Shown piece after piece: positions 34,880 through 46,293 of a DNA stretch of 64,000 nt. Position 1 is the first letter of the stretch, and each line of letters opens with the position of its first letter. This DNA comes from Annona cherimola. Taxonomy: Eukaryota > Streptophyta > Magnoliopsida > Magnoliales > Annonaceae. The translations under genes were made by a program, and so were the position numbers. The notes below the pieces were generated by a model, which was given only the letters and a program-made list of their open reading frames with translations, did not search any database and had not been told where the DNA came from. Location: the NCBI GenBank assembly GCA_030490835.1, contig CM059971.1, forward strand, positions 73,116,224 to 73,180,223, written 5' to 3'.

Positions 34880-37373
34880 TGTAACACCCCACCCTTGAGG
34901 TGTTGAGAATGGGGTCTACTATGTCAAAGCTAAAATAAGATCTCCCAAGATGGAAATAGATACCAAGGTGCAAAATCATAAACATTTTAACTATTACATC
35001 TCAAGTTTGCTCCTTAAGGAGTTAATATACAATTTTCAATGTCTAAAATCAAAATAACCATGCATTATAAGGAAATTTCAATAAAATTCTAAACTTGTTT
35101 GTCTTTTCCTCTACTAGGTTCGCCTTTTTCCCATGTTGATAAAGGCTCTAGTATAGCATTGTATCCCTGTTTTTCCACTGAAAACAAAACTATGTGAGCT
35201 GAAAGCTCAGTAAGTAAACATGTATTTTTTTAAAAAATTCATTTTCAATCATATATATATTTTTTTACAAATACAATATCTATACTGTCTTTTATGCACA
35301 ATAAACTGTAATAAAAAAACATCTTGATAAATGTGCACAGATATGTCAATTTTAAATCATGCATTCATACTGGGGGTATTGCCATCTACTTGTGCTCGCG
35401 TGCAGCCGTGCTACACATTCATGAGCTAAATCATCTCCTTTGGTAGTCTTGAGGTCGCTACCCAGGTACTACCATACTACTTTACTCCTTAGCAAACCCA
35501 AATATGCAATTATGCATCATACTCATGAATTTTAATTGATGCATCACTTAAATTCACTACTAAACATGAGTTTGAAATAATAATGCTCATTTTTGAATAA
35601 ACAAATTTGAAAGAAATAAATAATCACATTTCATAGCAAATCATAATATTCACATAATATTTTCAAAGACATGCTTTGGTAAAAGTTTACTTACCTCTGA
35701 GTAGACTTTAAAAATCCTCTTTTTCCAATTTTTTGTAGTAGCCTCAAGTCACTTTTCCTAATTTTCATCACAATATGTTTATTATTTCACTTTGATTTTC
35801 ACAAATATTATTTAAAATTCCATTTATAACTTTCTCAAAATTTCTCATAATTTTAATCGGTCAAAATCCTATTTTCTTCTATTTATTCTTATATTAATTT
35901 ACTTTTAAACAACTTTATTTTTATATGTAAACATAATTTTGGACTTATACTTCTTTAGATATTTTCCTTTAATTTTTCTCATATTTTTATAATTTATATA
36001 TATTTATTTATCTATTTTCTATTTATCATACCTTCATAAACTTTCATTTTTTTCATAAATTTATAATTTTAAACTCATTTAAGCTTCTAAATATTGAATT
36101 TAATTTTCTTGGTATTTTTCATAATTTTTTGTATTTTTCTTTTTTTCTTTTTTTTTTTTTTGCCGCCGGCCGGCCGGTCGCCGGTGGGCTGCTGCTGCTG
36201 TCGAGCCGGAACAGTGGGCCAGGTTAGCGGGCTGGGTCCTTTGTTGGAAGTTGGGCCAGACTGGATAGTGGGCTGGCTCTGTTTAAGTGGGCTAAGCTAT
36301 TGGGCTTTCGTTTCTGTGGGCTTAAGCTTGATTTATGGGCTTCTGACTCACTGGGCCTGTTCAGATGGGCTTAGCCCACTGGTCGAGAAGTTTATTTATT
36401 TATTTATTTATTTTCAACGGTCCATATTTTCTGAATAAAATGGCTTATATCTCTCAATATACATATCTGTTTGTTCTGAAATTTTAAGGGTAAGCTTATA
36501 AAATTATGTTTTATAATCTGGACGGTCCATTTTTGTAAAATAACATCTCTATCATCAGATTTAATATAAAGGGTTTAATAAAAGGTTAATATTAAATATC
36601 ACTTCAAATAGCCATATAAACTAATTTTTAACAAAATTAATTCATCACATATACTGTAAAATATCTCAAATAATGTTTGTAATGGTTCAGATTATTCGTT
36701 TTGCATCTATATTTTCCTGTAATTTTTTTTTGTGTTTTTCTCTTAAAATACATATTTACCACTCTATATCATGTATAAAATCGCTATATCTAAAAATCTA
36801 TAAGTCTGATCAATCTAAAATTTTGCGGGCAAGCTAATGATATAATTATCTTGTTATTGTATGGTCACAATTATCTAATTATGCTCAGAAGTGCGTTTAT
36901 TTCATCATATATCATTTCATACCCTTTATTTGGTACTTCTCATTTAAATAAGTAAAATTTCAACATTAAACATTTTGATAATACTCCTGTGACTAATTAG
37001 TCATGCTAGAATTGTCGTGAATGGTTTAGATCTATGAAATAACTTGCGTATAACATAGAATGAATGAGATTAACAGAGAAAATGGTTCGACGCAGCTTAC
37101 CTTCAAAATTTTTTTCTTCTTCCTTCGTCTCTCTGTCTCTGCGATCTCTCTGTCTCTGCGATTTTTCTTCTTCGCGAAAACTCATTCTCGTCTGCGCCTT
37201 TTATACTAATCCATGGCTGGGGTAAATTGAACGCGCATGACCCATTAATCCCACCGTTTCCATAACGGTGCCTAATAAAACAGTTTCCATAACGGCGCCT
37301 AATAAAACAAAAAAAATAAAATAAACAAAATAAACGGCGCTGAATACTGCGCCGAATGACGATGGCTATTACA
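34880..37373 (-). repeat. 3' LTR of the Tekay element
   Basis: 2494 bp. On the plus strand it runs from TGTAACACCCC to GGCTATTACA. It contains a GC patch (GCCGCCGGCCGGCCGG) near 36162 and a duplicated CATAACGG(T/C)GCCTAATAAAAC unit near 37261-37310. Confidence 0.95.
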
Positions 37374-37387
37374 TTCTCCCCCCCCTT
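37374..37387 (-). other. Polypurine tract of the Tekay element
   Basis: Minus-strand AAGGGGGGGGAGAA abuts the 3' LTR. Confidence 0.85.
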
Positions 37388-37409
37388 ATAAAAGTTTCGT
37401 CCTCGAAAC

Positions 37410-40400
37410 TTAATCAAACAAAAATGGATACTTTTGTTTGATATCTTCTTCAAGCTCCCACGTAGCTTCCGATTCTCCATGATTGCTCAATTGCACTTTG
37501 ACATACTTTATCAATCTTTTCTGCAACTGTTGCTCTTTAGAATCTATTATCTTGATTGGATTTTCTTCATATATTAACTTATCTGAGATTGACAATCGAT
37601 CTGCTGTGAGCACATGGGAAGGATCTGACACATATTTTCTCAACATAGAAATGTGAAACACATTATGCACTGCAGCCAATGAGGGTGGTAGTGCTATTCG
37701 ATATGCCACTGTTCCGACTTTCTCTAAAACTTCATATGGTCCAATATAACGAGGACTGAGCTTTTCCTTTTTGCCAAATCTCATAACTCCTTTCATAGGT
37801 GATATTTTTACAAACACCTTATCACCTATGGAAAATTCTAATTCTCTCCGCCTGAGATCTGCATAACTTTTTTGTCTACTTTGGGCAGTAAGCAATCTTT
37901 CTCTGATTAACTTCACTTTATCTGCAGTTTCTTGCACAATATCTGGCCCGATCAATCTTCTTTCTCCAACCTCATCCCAATTTAAGGGTGTTCTGCAAGG
38001 TTTCCCATATAAAGCTTCATAAGGAGACATTTTAATGCTAGCATGATAACTGTTATTATATGCAAATTCCACTAAAGCCATATATTTATCCCAACCATTT
38101 CCGAAATCTATTATACACATTCTCAACATATCCTCGACTACTTGATTTAGTCTTTCAGTCTGCCCATCTGTTTGTGGATGAAATGTTGTACTAAATTTCA
38201 ATTTTGTCCCCATTGTCTGATTTAAACTGCGCCAAAACTTTGAAGTAAATATAGTATCTCGGTCGGAAATAATTGCCTTGGGAATTCCATGCAACCGAAC
38301 TATTTCTTTACAATACAGGTTGGCTAACTTTTCTGCAGAATAACTGATTTTGATTGGCAAGAAATGTGCGACCTTTGTTAATCTATCCACAATTACCCAA
38401 ATAGAATTATTTCCTGTAGCAGTCCTTGGTAACCCCTCAATAAAATCCATAGTGATTTCATCCCACTTCCATTCTGGTATTTCCATTTGTTGTAATAATC
38501 CTGCTGGCTTTTGATGTTCGGCTTTAACTTGTTGGCATGTTAGGCATTGTGCTACAAATTCTGCTATCATTTTCTTCATACCCATCCACCAAAAATTTCT
38601 TTTAAGATCTTCATACATCTTTGTACTCCCTGGGTGTATGGTGTATAGTGAGTAATGAGCTTCTTCTAAAATTTGTCTTTTTAGTTCTACCGCCTCAGGT
38701 ACACACAACCTTCCTTTATATCTGACGGTGCCCTCATCCTCAACTGTGAATCCTTCCATAGTCCCTTCTGCCATTTTCTCCTTTATCCTTATAATTTGTT
38801 CATCTGTTCTTTGTCTTTCTTTGATCTGTTCAAATAGAGAAGGCTTCACTTGTAATTGATATAACTGATACACTAACTCTTTGGGGCAAACTTCTAATGA
38901 TAACTTTCGCATGTCATTAATTAACTCCTCCTGATCTGTAATTAAAGTAGCTAAATTGCTATTTGACTTTCTGCTTAAAGCATCAGCTACTATATTTGCT
39001 TTCCCTGGGTGATATTGGATATTCAAATCATAATCTTTCAGTAATTCTAACCATCTTCTTTGCCTCATATTCAACTCTTTTTGAGTGAAAATATATTTCA
39101 AGCTCTTGTGATCTGTATAAATATCACATTGTTCCCCATAAAGATAATGCCTCCAAATTTTCAAAGCAAATACTACTGCAGCTAGTTCCAAATCATGAGT
39201 GGGATAATTCTGTTCATAAGGTTTCAACTGTCGTGAAGCATATGCAATCGCCTTCCCATTCTGCATTAATACACAACCAAGACCCTTTTTAGAAGCATCG
39301 CTATAAATAACAAATCCTCCACCGCTAGTAGGGGTAGTTAAAACTGGTGCCTTCACTAATCTCTGCTTGAGTTCTTGAAAACTATTTTCACAATCATCAG
39401 TCCATTGAAATTTTACCCCCTTTCTTATTAGCTTTGTGAGAGGAGTACATATCCGAGAGAAATCTTCTACGAATCTGCGATAATACCCCGCAAGACCAAG
39501 AAAGCTACGTATCTCTGTGACATTTGTCGGCCTTGGCCAATTCACCACTGCCTCGACCTTAGTAGGATCAACCATAATACCTTCTGCTGTAACAATATGC
39601 CCCAAAAATGGAACACTATGCATCCAAAACTCGCATTTCTTCAATTTTGCATATAATTTGTTCTCCCTCAAAGTTTGCAATACCATTCTAAGGTGTTCAA
39701 CATGATCATCCTTTGTTTTTGAATAAATGAGAATGTCATCTATGAATATGACCACAAATTTATCCAAATAGGGTCTGAACACTCTTTGCATTAAATCCAT
39801 AAAGGCAGCTGGTGCATTTGTTAACCCGAATGGCATTACCAAAAATTCATAATGTCCATACCGAGTTCGAAAAGCAGTTTTCTGTATATCTTCTTTTTTA
39901 ATCCTCAATTGATGATATCCCGACTGTAAATCAATTTTAGAGAATATAGTCGCCCCTTGTAGTTGATCAAATAAATCATCTATTCGAGGTAAAGGGTATT
40001 TATTTTTGATAGTCACCTTATTCAGTTCTCTATAATCAATGCACAATCTCAAACTACCATCTTTCTTTTTCACAAACAGAACCGGCGCTCCCCAAGGTGA
40101 CACACTTAGTCGTATAAAACCCTTATCTAATAATTCTTCCAGCTGTGTTTTTAATTCTGCCATTTCTGTCGGGGCCATTCTATAAGGTTGTTTAGAAATT
40201 GGAAGTACCCCAGGCACTATATCTATTGTAAATTCTATTTCTCTCTGAGGGGGCAATTCTGACAACTCAATAGGAAAAATATCAGGAAATTCTTTTACTA
40301 TTGTTATCTCTTCAAGAGGTAAAGTTTCTCTGTTTATATCAACTACCGAAGCCAAAAATGCCTGACATCCTTTGTTTATCGACTTAACAGCTTTCATGGC

Positions 40401-42101
40401 AGAAATGATTTTCACCTGCTGAGATTTATCTGCAACCACCTCTATCGACTTGGACATTTTAAAAATAATTTTTCGATCACCACAATCTATTATCGCTCTC
40501 CACTTAGATAACCAGTCCATTCCCAATATCACATCAAAATCATGCATAGGCAACAATATCAAGTCTGCTTCTAAATTCATTTCTCCTATTTTGATTGGGC
40601 AGGCTTTGCAAATTCTATCTGTACTTGCTAATCGATGTACCGGGGATTCAACATTCACAATCATATCCATGCTTTCATGCGCAATTGCATATTTTGTAGT
40701 AAAAGCACAAGAAATAAAGGAATGCGTAGCACCAGAATCAAATAATACTTTGGCAGGACAAGAGTGAATAAGCAATGTACCAATGAGAACATCGTCATGT
40801 GCAGTTTGAGCTTCTGCATTGGTCATAGCGTGCACCTTAGCATTTGTCCTCTGCCTCTGTTGTTCTGGGCCACGAACTGGTGGTACTGGTGACCTCATTT
40901 GTACTGCTTGACGCTCCCCAGTTTGTTTGTTGTCGACTTTTTGAGTGCAGTCTCTTGCTAGATGTCCAGGCTGTCTACATTTATAACAAGTGATCTCACC
41001 TGTGCATTCCTGAATTGAATGACCAGTTTTCCCACACTTCCAGCATTTTCCCGTTGCTTTCCAACATTCTCCTCGATGATTTTTACCGCAAGTAGGATAT
41101 GGGGTAATTGACTGCCTTACTCCTACCTTTCTTTCATCATACTGTATCTTGCCCATCTTATATGATTTTGCCCCACTATCTGATGCAGAGTCTCCACGCC
41201 TTTTTCCTTGGCGGAAAGCTTGAATTGCATTATCTTCCATTTCCACCATTCTTGCCCGATCCACAATATCAGAATATTGTTGGAAATGGTGACTGGCTAG
41301 CTGTTGTCGTATAAAAGGGCGTAACCCCATTCTGAATTTGCGGATTTTAAGTGCAGGATTTGTCAACACCCATGGAGCAAATCTGGATAAGGCAATGAAT
41401 TTTGCTGCATACTCTGCCACAGATGATTTTCCTTGATATAGTTGCTCAAACTCTAGCAACTTTTGTTGTCTAACTGACTCGGGATAGTATGCCTCATTAA
41501 AGTGTAAGAGAAAGTTCTCCCAGTTCATTTGTTGCCAAGTAGGGATACTTAACTTCACCGCATTCCACCACTTAGCTGCATTGCCTTTCAACATATGGGT
41601 GGCAAACTGGACCTTTTGCTGCTTGCTGCATTGGAGCAAATTGAAAATCTTCTCTAATTCTTCTATCCATTCTTCAGCATTGTTAGGGTCCGGATCTCCT
41701 CGATAGAGTGGAGGTCGCATGTTCAGAAAATCATTCATGACTCTCCTATGAGCATCAGCTTCCGTAACATTCCTTGGTACATTCCTTCCAACTGGAGAGT
41801 TTTCTGAAAATTGTTGGGCTGTCATCCGTTCCATAGTTTGCAATGCTCTCAACACTGCGTCCATAACTTGAGCATTGACGTCCACAATGCCTTGTGATTG
41901 TCCTGCATTTGATGCTCCAGCAACATCATTTCTAGGATTGTTCTCTCCTGAAGCTTCATTATATGGGTCATTTGTGTGAGCTGAAGAAGAATCCTCACTG
42001 ACCAATACACTTCCCACCAACCTACGAGTCCTTTTTCTTACTAATCGCGACAGTGGTTCCTCCATCACCACTTGTTTTCCTTTATCCTTCTTAGGAGGCA
42101 T
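37410..42101 (-). CDS. Tekay gag-pol polyprotein, intact
   Basis: 1563 codons without a stop or frameshift. Domains in order: capsid (about 120-330), two CCHC knuckles ([14 protein letters not shown] and [14 protein letters not shown], about 350-385), aspartic protease (LFDSGATHS, about 452), reverse transcriptase with FIDD (about 787), RNase H (IYSDAS, about 934), integrase with its zinc finger (about 1160) and catalytic D, D and E in [16 protein letters not shown] and DGQTERLN (about 1220-1315). The tail ([15 protein letters not shown]) is the end of a chromodomain-like module as in other Tekay elements, which guides integration to heterochromatin. The start is the first ATG of the frame (MPPKKDKGK), a normal basic start for this lineage. 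Gag and pol are fused in one frame. Every expected catalytic residue is visible. Confidence 0.95.
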   Translation of the reverse strand: MPPKKDKGKQVVMEEPLSRLVRKRTRRLVGSVLVSEDSSSAHTNDPYNEASGENNPRNDVAGASNAGQSQGIVDVNAQVMDAVLRALQTMERMTAQQFSENSPVGRNVPRNVTEADAHRRVMNDFLNMRPPLYRGDPDPNNAEEWIEELEKIFNLLQCSKQQKVQFATHMLKGNAAKWWNAVKLSIPTWQQMNWENFLLHFNEAYYPESVRQQKLLEFEQLYQGKSSVAEYAAKFIALSRFAPWVLTNPALKIRKFRMGLRPFIRQQLASHHFQQYSDIVDRARMVEMEDNAIQAFRQGKRRGDSASDSGAKSYKMGKIQYDERKVGVRQSITPYPTCGKNHRGECWKATGKCWKCGKTGHSIQECTGEITCYKCRQPGHLARDCTQKVDNKQTGERQAVQMRSPVPPVRGPEQQRQRTNAKVHAMTNAEAQTAHDDVLIGTLLIHSCPAKVLFDSGATHSFISCAFTTKYAIAHESMDMIVNVESPVHRLASTDRICKACPIKIGEMNLEADLILLPMHDFDVILGMDWLSKWRAIIDCGDRKIIFKMSKSIEVVADKSQQVKIISAMKAVKSINKGCQAFLASVVDINRETLPLEEITIVKEFPDIFPIELSELPPQREIEFTIDIVPGVLPISKQPYRMAPTEMAELKTQLEELLDKGFIRLSVSPWGAPVLFVKKKDGSLRLCIDYRELNKVTIKNKYPLPRIDDLFDQLQGATIFSKIDLQSGYHQLRIKKEDIQKTAFRTRYGHYEFLVMPFGLTNAPAAFMDLMQRVFRPYLDKFVVIFIDDILIYSKTKDDHVEHLRMVLQTLRENKLYAKLKKCEFWMHSVPFLGHIVTAEGIMVDPTKVEAVVNWPRPTNVTEIRSFLGLAGYYRRFVEDFSRICTPLTKLIRKGVKFQWTDDCENSFQELKQRLVKAPVLTTPTSGGGFVIYSDASKKGLGCVLMQNGKAIAYASRQLKPYEQNYPTHDLELAAVVFALKIWRHYLYGEQCDIYTDHKSLKYIFTQKELNMRQRRWLELLKDYDLNIQYHPGKANIVADALSRKSNSNLATLITDQEELINDMRKLSLEVCPKELVYQLYQLQVKPSLFEQIKERQRTDEQIIRIKEKMAEGTMEGFTVEDEGTVRYKGRLCVPEAVELKRQILEEAHYSLYTIHPGSTKMYEDLKRNFWWMGMKKMIAEFVAQCLTCQQVKAEHQKPAGLLQQMEIPEWKWDEITMDFIEGLPRTATGNNSIWVIVDRLTKVAHFLPIKISYSAEKLANLYCKEIVRLHGIPKAIISDRDTIFTSKFWRSLNQTMGTKLKFSTTFHPQTDGQTERLNQVVEDMLRMCIIDFGNGWDKYMALVEFAYNNSYHASIKMSPYEALYGKPCRTPLNWDEVGERRLIGPDIVQETADKVKLIRERLLTAQSRQKSYADLRRRELEFSIGDKVFVKISPMKGVMRFGKKEKLSPRYIGPYEVLEKVGTVAYRIALPPSLAAVHNVFHISMLRKYVSDPSHVLTADRLSISDKLIYEENPIKIIDSKEQQLQKRLIKYVKVQLSNHGESEATWELEEDIKQKYPFLFD

Positions 42102-42222
42102 CTTTTTCCTACATCATACCATTAATCTTAAATATATTTGCATAAATTATCATAAATTAAAAGAGAAGACTATCTAAAGCATTAAATTTATCATATTATT
42201 CATAGAAAATAAAAACTTTAAG

Positions 42223-42591
42223 CTAATCAGCTAAGTTTACATCTTCACTAGAAGAATCATAAAACTTAGGACCACTAAGTTTCATTTCTACTGGTTGATA
42301 CTCCATTTCTAGGAGTTCAACTTCATTATCATCATCATTATCACTAATTTGAATTTCAACATTATAATTTTTATTATTTTCTTGATTTTCTTGTGAGTCA
42401 TCTCCTGAGTTTCCTTCACAATCTGTTGTAAATTCTTCTTCATATTCTTTATCAGAATATTCTATTGGTTCCTCCTCTACACTCTTCTTTTGATTCATCT
42501 GAAATGCCCACATTCTTCGATAAGCATTTCTTCTTGCTTTTGCTTCAGTACTAGTTGCACGTCCGGCTTCATACTTACGTTTGGGTGCCAT
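42223..42591 (-). CDS. Extra small ORF upstream of gag in the Tekay element
   Basis: 122 codons between the primer site and gag, in sense orientation. The first 35 residues are basic (MAPKRKYEAGRATSTEAKAR), and the remainder is strongly acidic with runs of Glu, Asp and Asn (for example ISDNDDDNEVELLEMEYQP). I recognise no domain; the layout looks like a nuclear-localisation-type stretch followed by an acidic tail. It ends 121 bp before the gag ATG. Such an ORF0 is not a standard part of Tekay elements. It could be a host-derived acquisition or an unannotated lineage feature. Confidence 0.6.
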   Translation of the reverse strand: MAPKRKYEAGRATSTEAKARRNAYRRMWAFQMNQKKSVEEEPIEYSDKEYEEEFTTDCEGNSGDDSQENQENNKNYNVEIQISDNDDDNEVELLEMEYQPVEMKLSGPKFYDSSSEDVNLAD

Positions 42592-42705
42592 TATAACTCC
42601 TATATCATTAAACAGTTAAATTTCATAATTATTTAGAATTACTTAAGTTTTGCACTTTCTAAGTCTACTATCATGATTTTGCCCTTGGGATGTATTTCAA
42701 CCTTT

Positions 42706-42717
42706 GCTCTGATACCA
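42706..42717 (-). other. Primer-binding site of the Tekay element
   Basis: Minus-strand TGGTATCAGAGC, the complement of the initiator methionine tRNA 3' end, two bases inside the 5' LTR. Confidence 0.95.
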
Positions 42718-42719
42718 CT

Positions 42720-45212
42720 TGTAACACCCCACCCTTGAGGTGTTGGGAATGGGGTCTACTATGTCAAAGCTAAAATAAGATCTCCCAAGATGGAAATAGA
42801 TACCAAGGTGCAAAATCATAAACATTTTAACTATTACATCTCAAGTTTGCTCCTTAAGGAGTTAATATACAATTTTCAATGTCTAAAATCAAAATAACCA
42901 TGCATTATAAGGAAATTTCAATAAAATTCTAAACTTGTTTGTCTTTTCCTCTACTAGGTTCGCCTTTTTCCCATGTTGATAAAGGCTCTAGTATAGCATT
43001 GTATCCCTGTTTTTCCACTGAAAACAAAACTATGTGAGCTGAAAGCTCAGTAAGTAAACATGTATTTTTTTAAAAAATTCATTTTCAATCATATATATAT
43101 ATATTTACAAATACAATATCTATACTGTCTTTTATGCACAATAAACTGTAATAAAAAAAAACATCTTGATAAATGTGCACAGATATGTCAATTTTAAATC
43201 ATGCATTCGTACTGGGGGTATTGCCATCTACTTGTGCTCGCGTGCAGCCGTGCTACACATTCGTGAGCTAAATCATCTCCTTTGGTAGTCCTGAGGTCGC
43301 TACCCAGGTACTACCATACTACTTTACTCCTTAGCAAACCCAAATATGCAATTATGCATCATACTCATGAATTTTAATTGATGCACCACTTAAATTCACT
43401 ACTAAACATGAGTTTGAAATAATAATGCTCATTTTTGAATAAACAAATTTGAAAGAAATAAATAATCACATTTCATAGCAAATCATAATATTCACATAAT
43501 ATTTTCAAAGACATGCTTTGGTAAAAGTTTACTTACCTCTGAGTAGACTTTAAAAATCCTCTTTTTCCAATTTTTTGTAGTAGCCTCAAGTCTCTTTTCC
43601 TAATTTTCATCACAATATGTTTATTATTTCACTTTGATTTTCACAAATATTATTTAAAATTCCATTTATAACTTTCTCAAAATTTCTCATAATTTTAATC
43701 GGTAAAAATCCTATTTTCTTCTATTTATTCTTATATTAATTTACTTTTAAACAACTTTATTTTTATATGTAAAAATAATTTTGGACTTATACTTCTTTAG
43801 ATATTTTCCTTTAATTTTTCTCATATTTTTATAATTTATATATATTTATTTATCTATTTTCTATTTATCATACCTTCATAAACTTTCATTTTTTTCATAA
43901 ATTTATAATTTTAAACTCATTTAAGCTTCTAAATATTGAATTTAATTTTCTTGGTATTTTTCATAATTTTTTGTATTTTTCTTTTTTTTTTTTTTTTTTG
44001 CCGCCGGCCGGCCGGTCGCCGGTGGGCTGCTGCTGCTGTCGAGCCGGAACAGTGGGCCAGGTTAGCGGGCTGGGTCCTTTGTTGGAAGTTGGGCTAGACT
44101 GGATAGTGGGCTGGCTCTGTTTAAGTGGGCTAAGCTATTGGGCTTTCGTTTCTGTGGGCTTAAGCTTGATTTATGGGCTTCTGACTCACTGAGCCTGTTC
44201 AGATGGGCTTAGCCCACTGGTCGAGAAGTTTATTTATTTATTTATTTATTTTCAACGGTCCATATTTTCTGAATAAAATGGCTTATATCTCTCAATATAC
44301 ATATCTGTTTGTTCTGAAATTTTAAGGGTAAGCTTATAAAATTATGTTTTATAATCTGGACGGTCCATTTTTGTAAAATAACATCTCTATCATCAGATTT
44401 AATATAAAGGGTTTAATAAAAGGTTAATATTAAATATCACTTCAAATAGCCATATAAACTAATTTTTAACAAAATTAATTCATCACATATACTGTAAAAT
44501 ATCTCAAATAATGTTTGTAATGGTTCAGATTATTCGTTTTGCATCTATATTTTCCTGTAATTTTTTTTTTGTGTTTTTCTCTTAAAATACATATTTACCA
44601 CTCTATATCATGTATAAAATCGCTATATCTAAAAATCTATAAGTCCGATCAATCTAAAATTTTGCGGGCAAGCTAATGATATAATTATCTTGTTATTGTA
44701 TGGTCACAATTATCTAATTATGCTCAGAAGTGCGTTTATTTCATCATATATCATTTCATACCCTTTATTTGGTACTTCTCATTTAAATAAGTAAAATTTC
44801 AACATTAAACATTTTGATAATACTCCTGTGACTAATTAGTCATGCTAGAATTGTCGTGAATGGTTTAGATCTATGAAATAACTTGCGTATAACATAGAAT
44901 GAATGAGATTAACAGAGAAAATGGTTCGACGCAGCTTACCTTCAAATTTTTTTTCTTCTTCCTTCGTCTCTCTGTCTCTGCGATCTCTCTGTCTCTGCGA
45001 TTTTTCTTCTTCGCGAAAACTCATTCTCGTCTGCGCCTTTTATACTAATCCATGGCTGGGGTTAATTGAACGCGCATGACCCATTAATCCCACCGTTTCC
45101 ATAACGGTGCCTAATAAAACAGTTTCCATAACGGCGCCTAATAAAACAAAAAAAATAAAATAAACAAAATAAACGGCGCTGAATACTGCGCCGAATGACG
45201 ATGGCTATTACA
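42720..45212 (-). repeat. 5' LTR of the Tekay element
   Basis: 2493 bp, nearly identical to 34880-37373. Being the 5' LTR in minus orientation, it supplies the promoter for gag-pol and ends about 1.08 kb from the HAL3-type start codon. Confidence 0.95.
45037..45044 (-). promoter_or_regulatory. TATA box in the Tekay 5' LTR
   Basis: Minus-strand TATAAAAG in the context TTAGTATAAAAGGCGCAG, about 170 bp from the LTR start. The same box is at 37198-37205 in the 3' LTR. Confidence 0.7.
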
Positions 45213-45217
45213 GAGGG

Positions 45218-46293
45218 TTTAACTTTCCTTGGTATTATAATAAGGAATAATGATCTAATGCTTACGTAAGCATAGTTGCTTCCATATTTATTTTTTGAAA
45301 TATCTTTTTTAAAATTTAAACTGTTGATCATATTTAATACATTTTATTTCATCATATTATCAAAAAAAAATTTCATCAAAAACTTCTAGAAAACGTAATT
45401 CGGTAAAATATGCAAAATAAATTGTTCGCTCAAACCAATAGAAAGTAAAAAAATTCTACTATAACAACCCGAATTATTAGTCTAAAGCCAACGTGAAGTC
45501 GGCCTTAAGCTTTAAAAATAGGGGTTGGAGTTAAGGTTGCATTGTGATTTTTATAGAGACCTGATCTGACTTGCTTTAGTGTTCTTTAATTATTATGTTA
45601 ACAAACCATGGGTGGGAAATGCGGAGATAGGGAGGCCTCCCACTTTTTGTATCATTTTTGATGACGCAAGCCAAATAGAGTATGAAATGCACATATAGGG
45701 GAAAGGGATGGTCGCTGTTTTTTGGGTTTAGCTGCTCGCCCTAGGTACCGAATGTTTTTTGGGTCTGGTAAGTCACAGTTGTCCATGTACCTCTAGAAGA
45801 TTTGCCAGGAGTTCCCACTTCTGACATCATGCTTTTGAAAAAGAATCCATCAAAGAGCATCGGACTAGCCTCTGAACAGATGGAACTAGCTGGTCAACTC
45901 CCTCTACATTTTAAGAGAAGTAAAAGGTTCTGGTGGAACCACAAACATATTCAAGACAAGAAATGTCCATAACATCATTTAAGACTCCTGGAAATGGCTT
46001 CTTGGCATTGTAAAACCATACTAAGCATGGCCATCTTCAAAATCTATGTAATTTTGCACATGTATGCAGTAATATGTCCACAAAGTGCATACCTTTGGGG
46101 CTATGATCTATCCATCTTGCTTGTAAACCTAATAAATGGGATTTGGCAGGAAAATTATATGCCCTTAAAATATTTGAGTGAAACCACATGCTTTATATGC
46201 CACCATTGTTTTCTCATATCTGTTTGCCATGTCTTACTGTCAGTTCATGCATTTTAAGAGCCTCTGTCACAAAGGGAAGAAGCAAAGGACTTA
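45218..46293. other. Upstream region of the HAL3-type gene
   Basis: No coding frame recognised. It must contain the promoter and 5' UTR of the gene starting at 46294, possibly with a 5' UTR intron. An in-frame TAA at 46255-46257 limits N-terminal extension unless an upstream exon is spliced in. Confidence 0.5.

Larger units (their letters stand above)
34880..45212 (-). mobile_element. Tekay/Del-type Ty3/gypsy retrotransposon, apparently intact
   Basis: 10.3 kb, minus orientation. Both flanks are GAGGG (34875-34879 and 45213-45217), a perfect target duplication. LTRs of 2494 and 2493 bp differ by eye at roughly 15-20 sites plus a few homopolymer indels (about 0.7%), so this is much younger than the Tat element. 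It has an initiator-Met primer site, a polypurine tract, one uninterrupted 1563-codon gag-pol and an extra upstream ORF. Long LTRs, two CCHC knuckles and a C-terminal chromodomain-like remnant place it in the Tekay (Del) chromovirus lineage. Confidence 0.95.

Noticed and set aside
34363..34887. 174-codon minus-strand frame beside the Tekay LTR
   Set aside because: Runs into the LTR start, contains a long Phe-rich low-complexity run from a purine tract, and covers a duplicated MITE flank. No family resemblance.
36094..36438. Plus-strand 114-codon frame in the Tekay LTR (also at 43971-44192)
   Set aside because: Lies wholly inside the LTR, opposite to the element's sense strand, is low-complexity at its start and shows no domain; it is duplicated with the LTR.
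45062..45331. Minus-strand frame crossing the Tekay 5' LTR boundary (and 37103-37480)
   Set aside because: Part of the LTR non-coding region; the frame contains the two tandem LTR repeats and then leaves the element.
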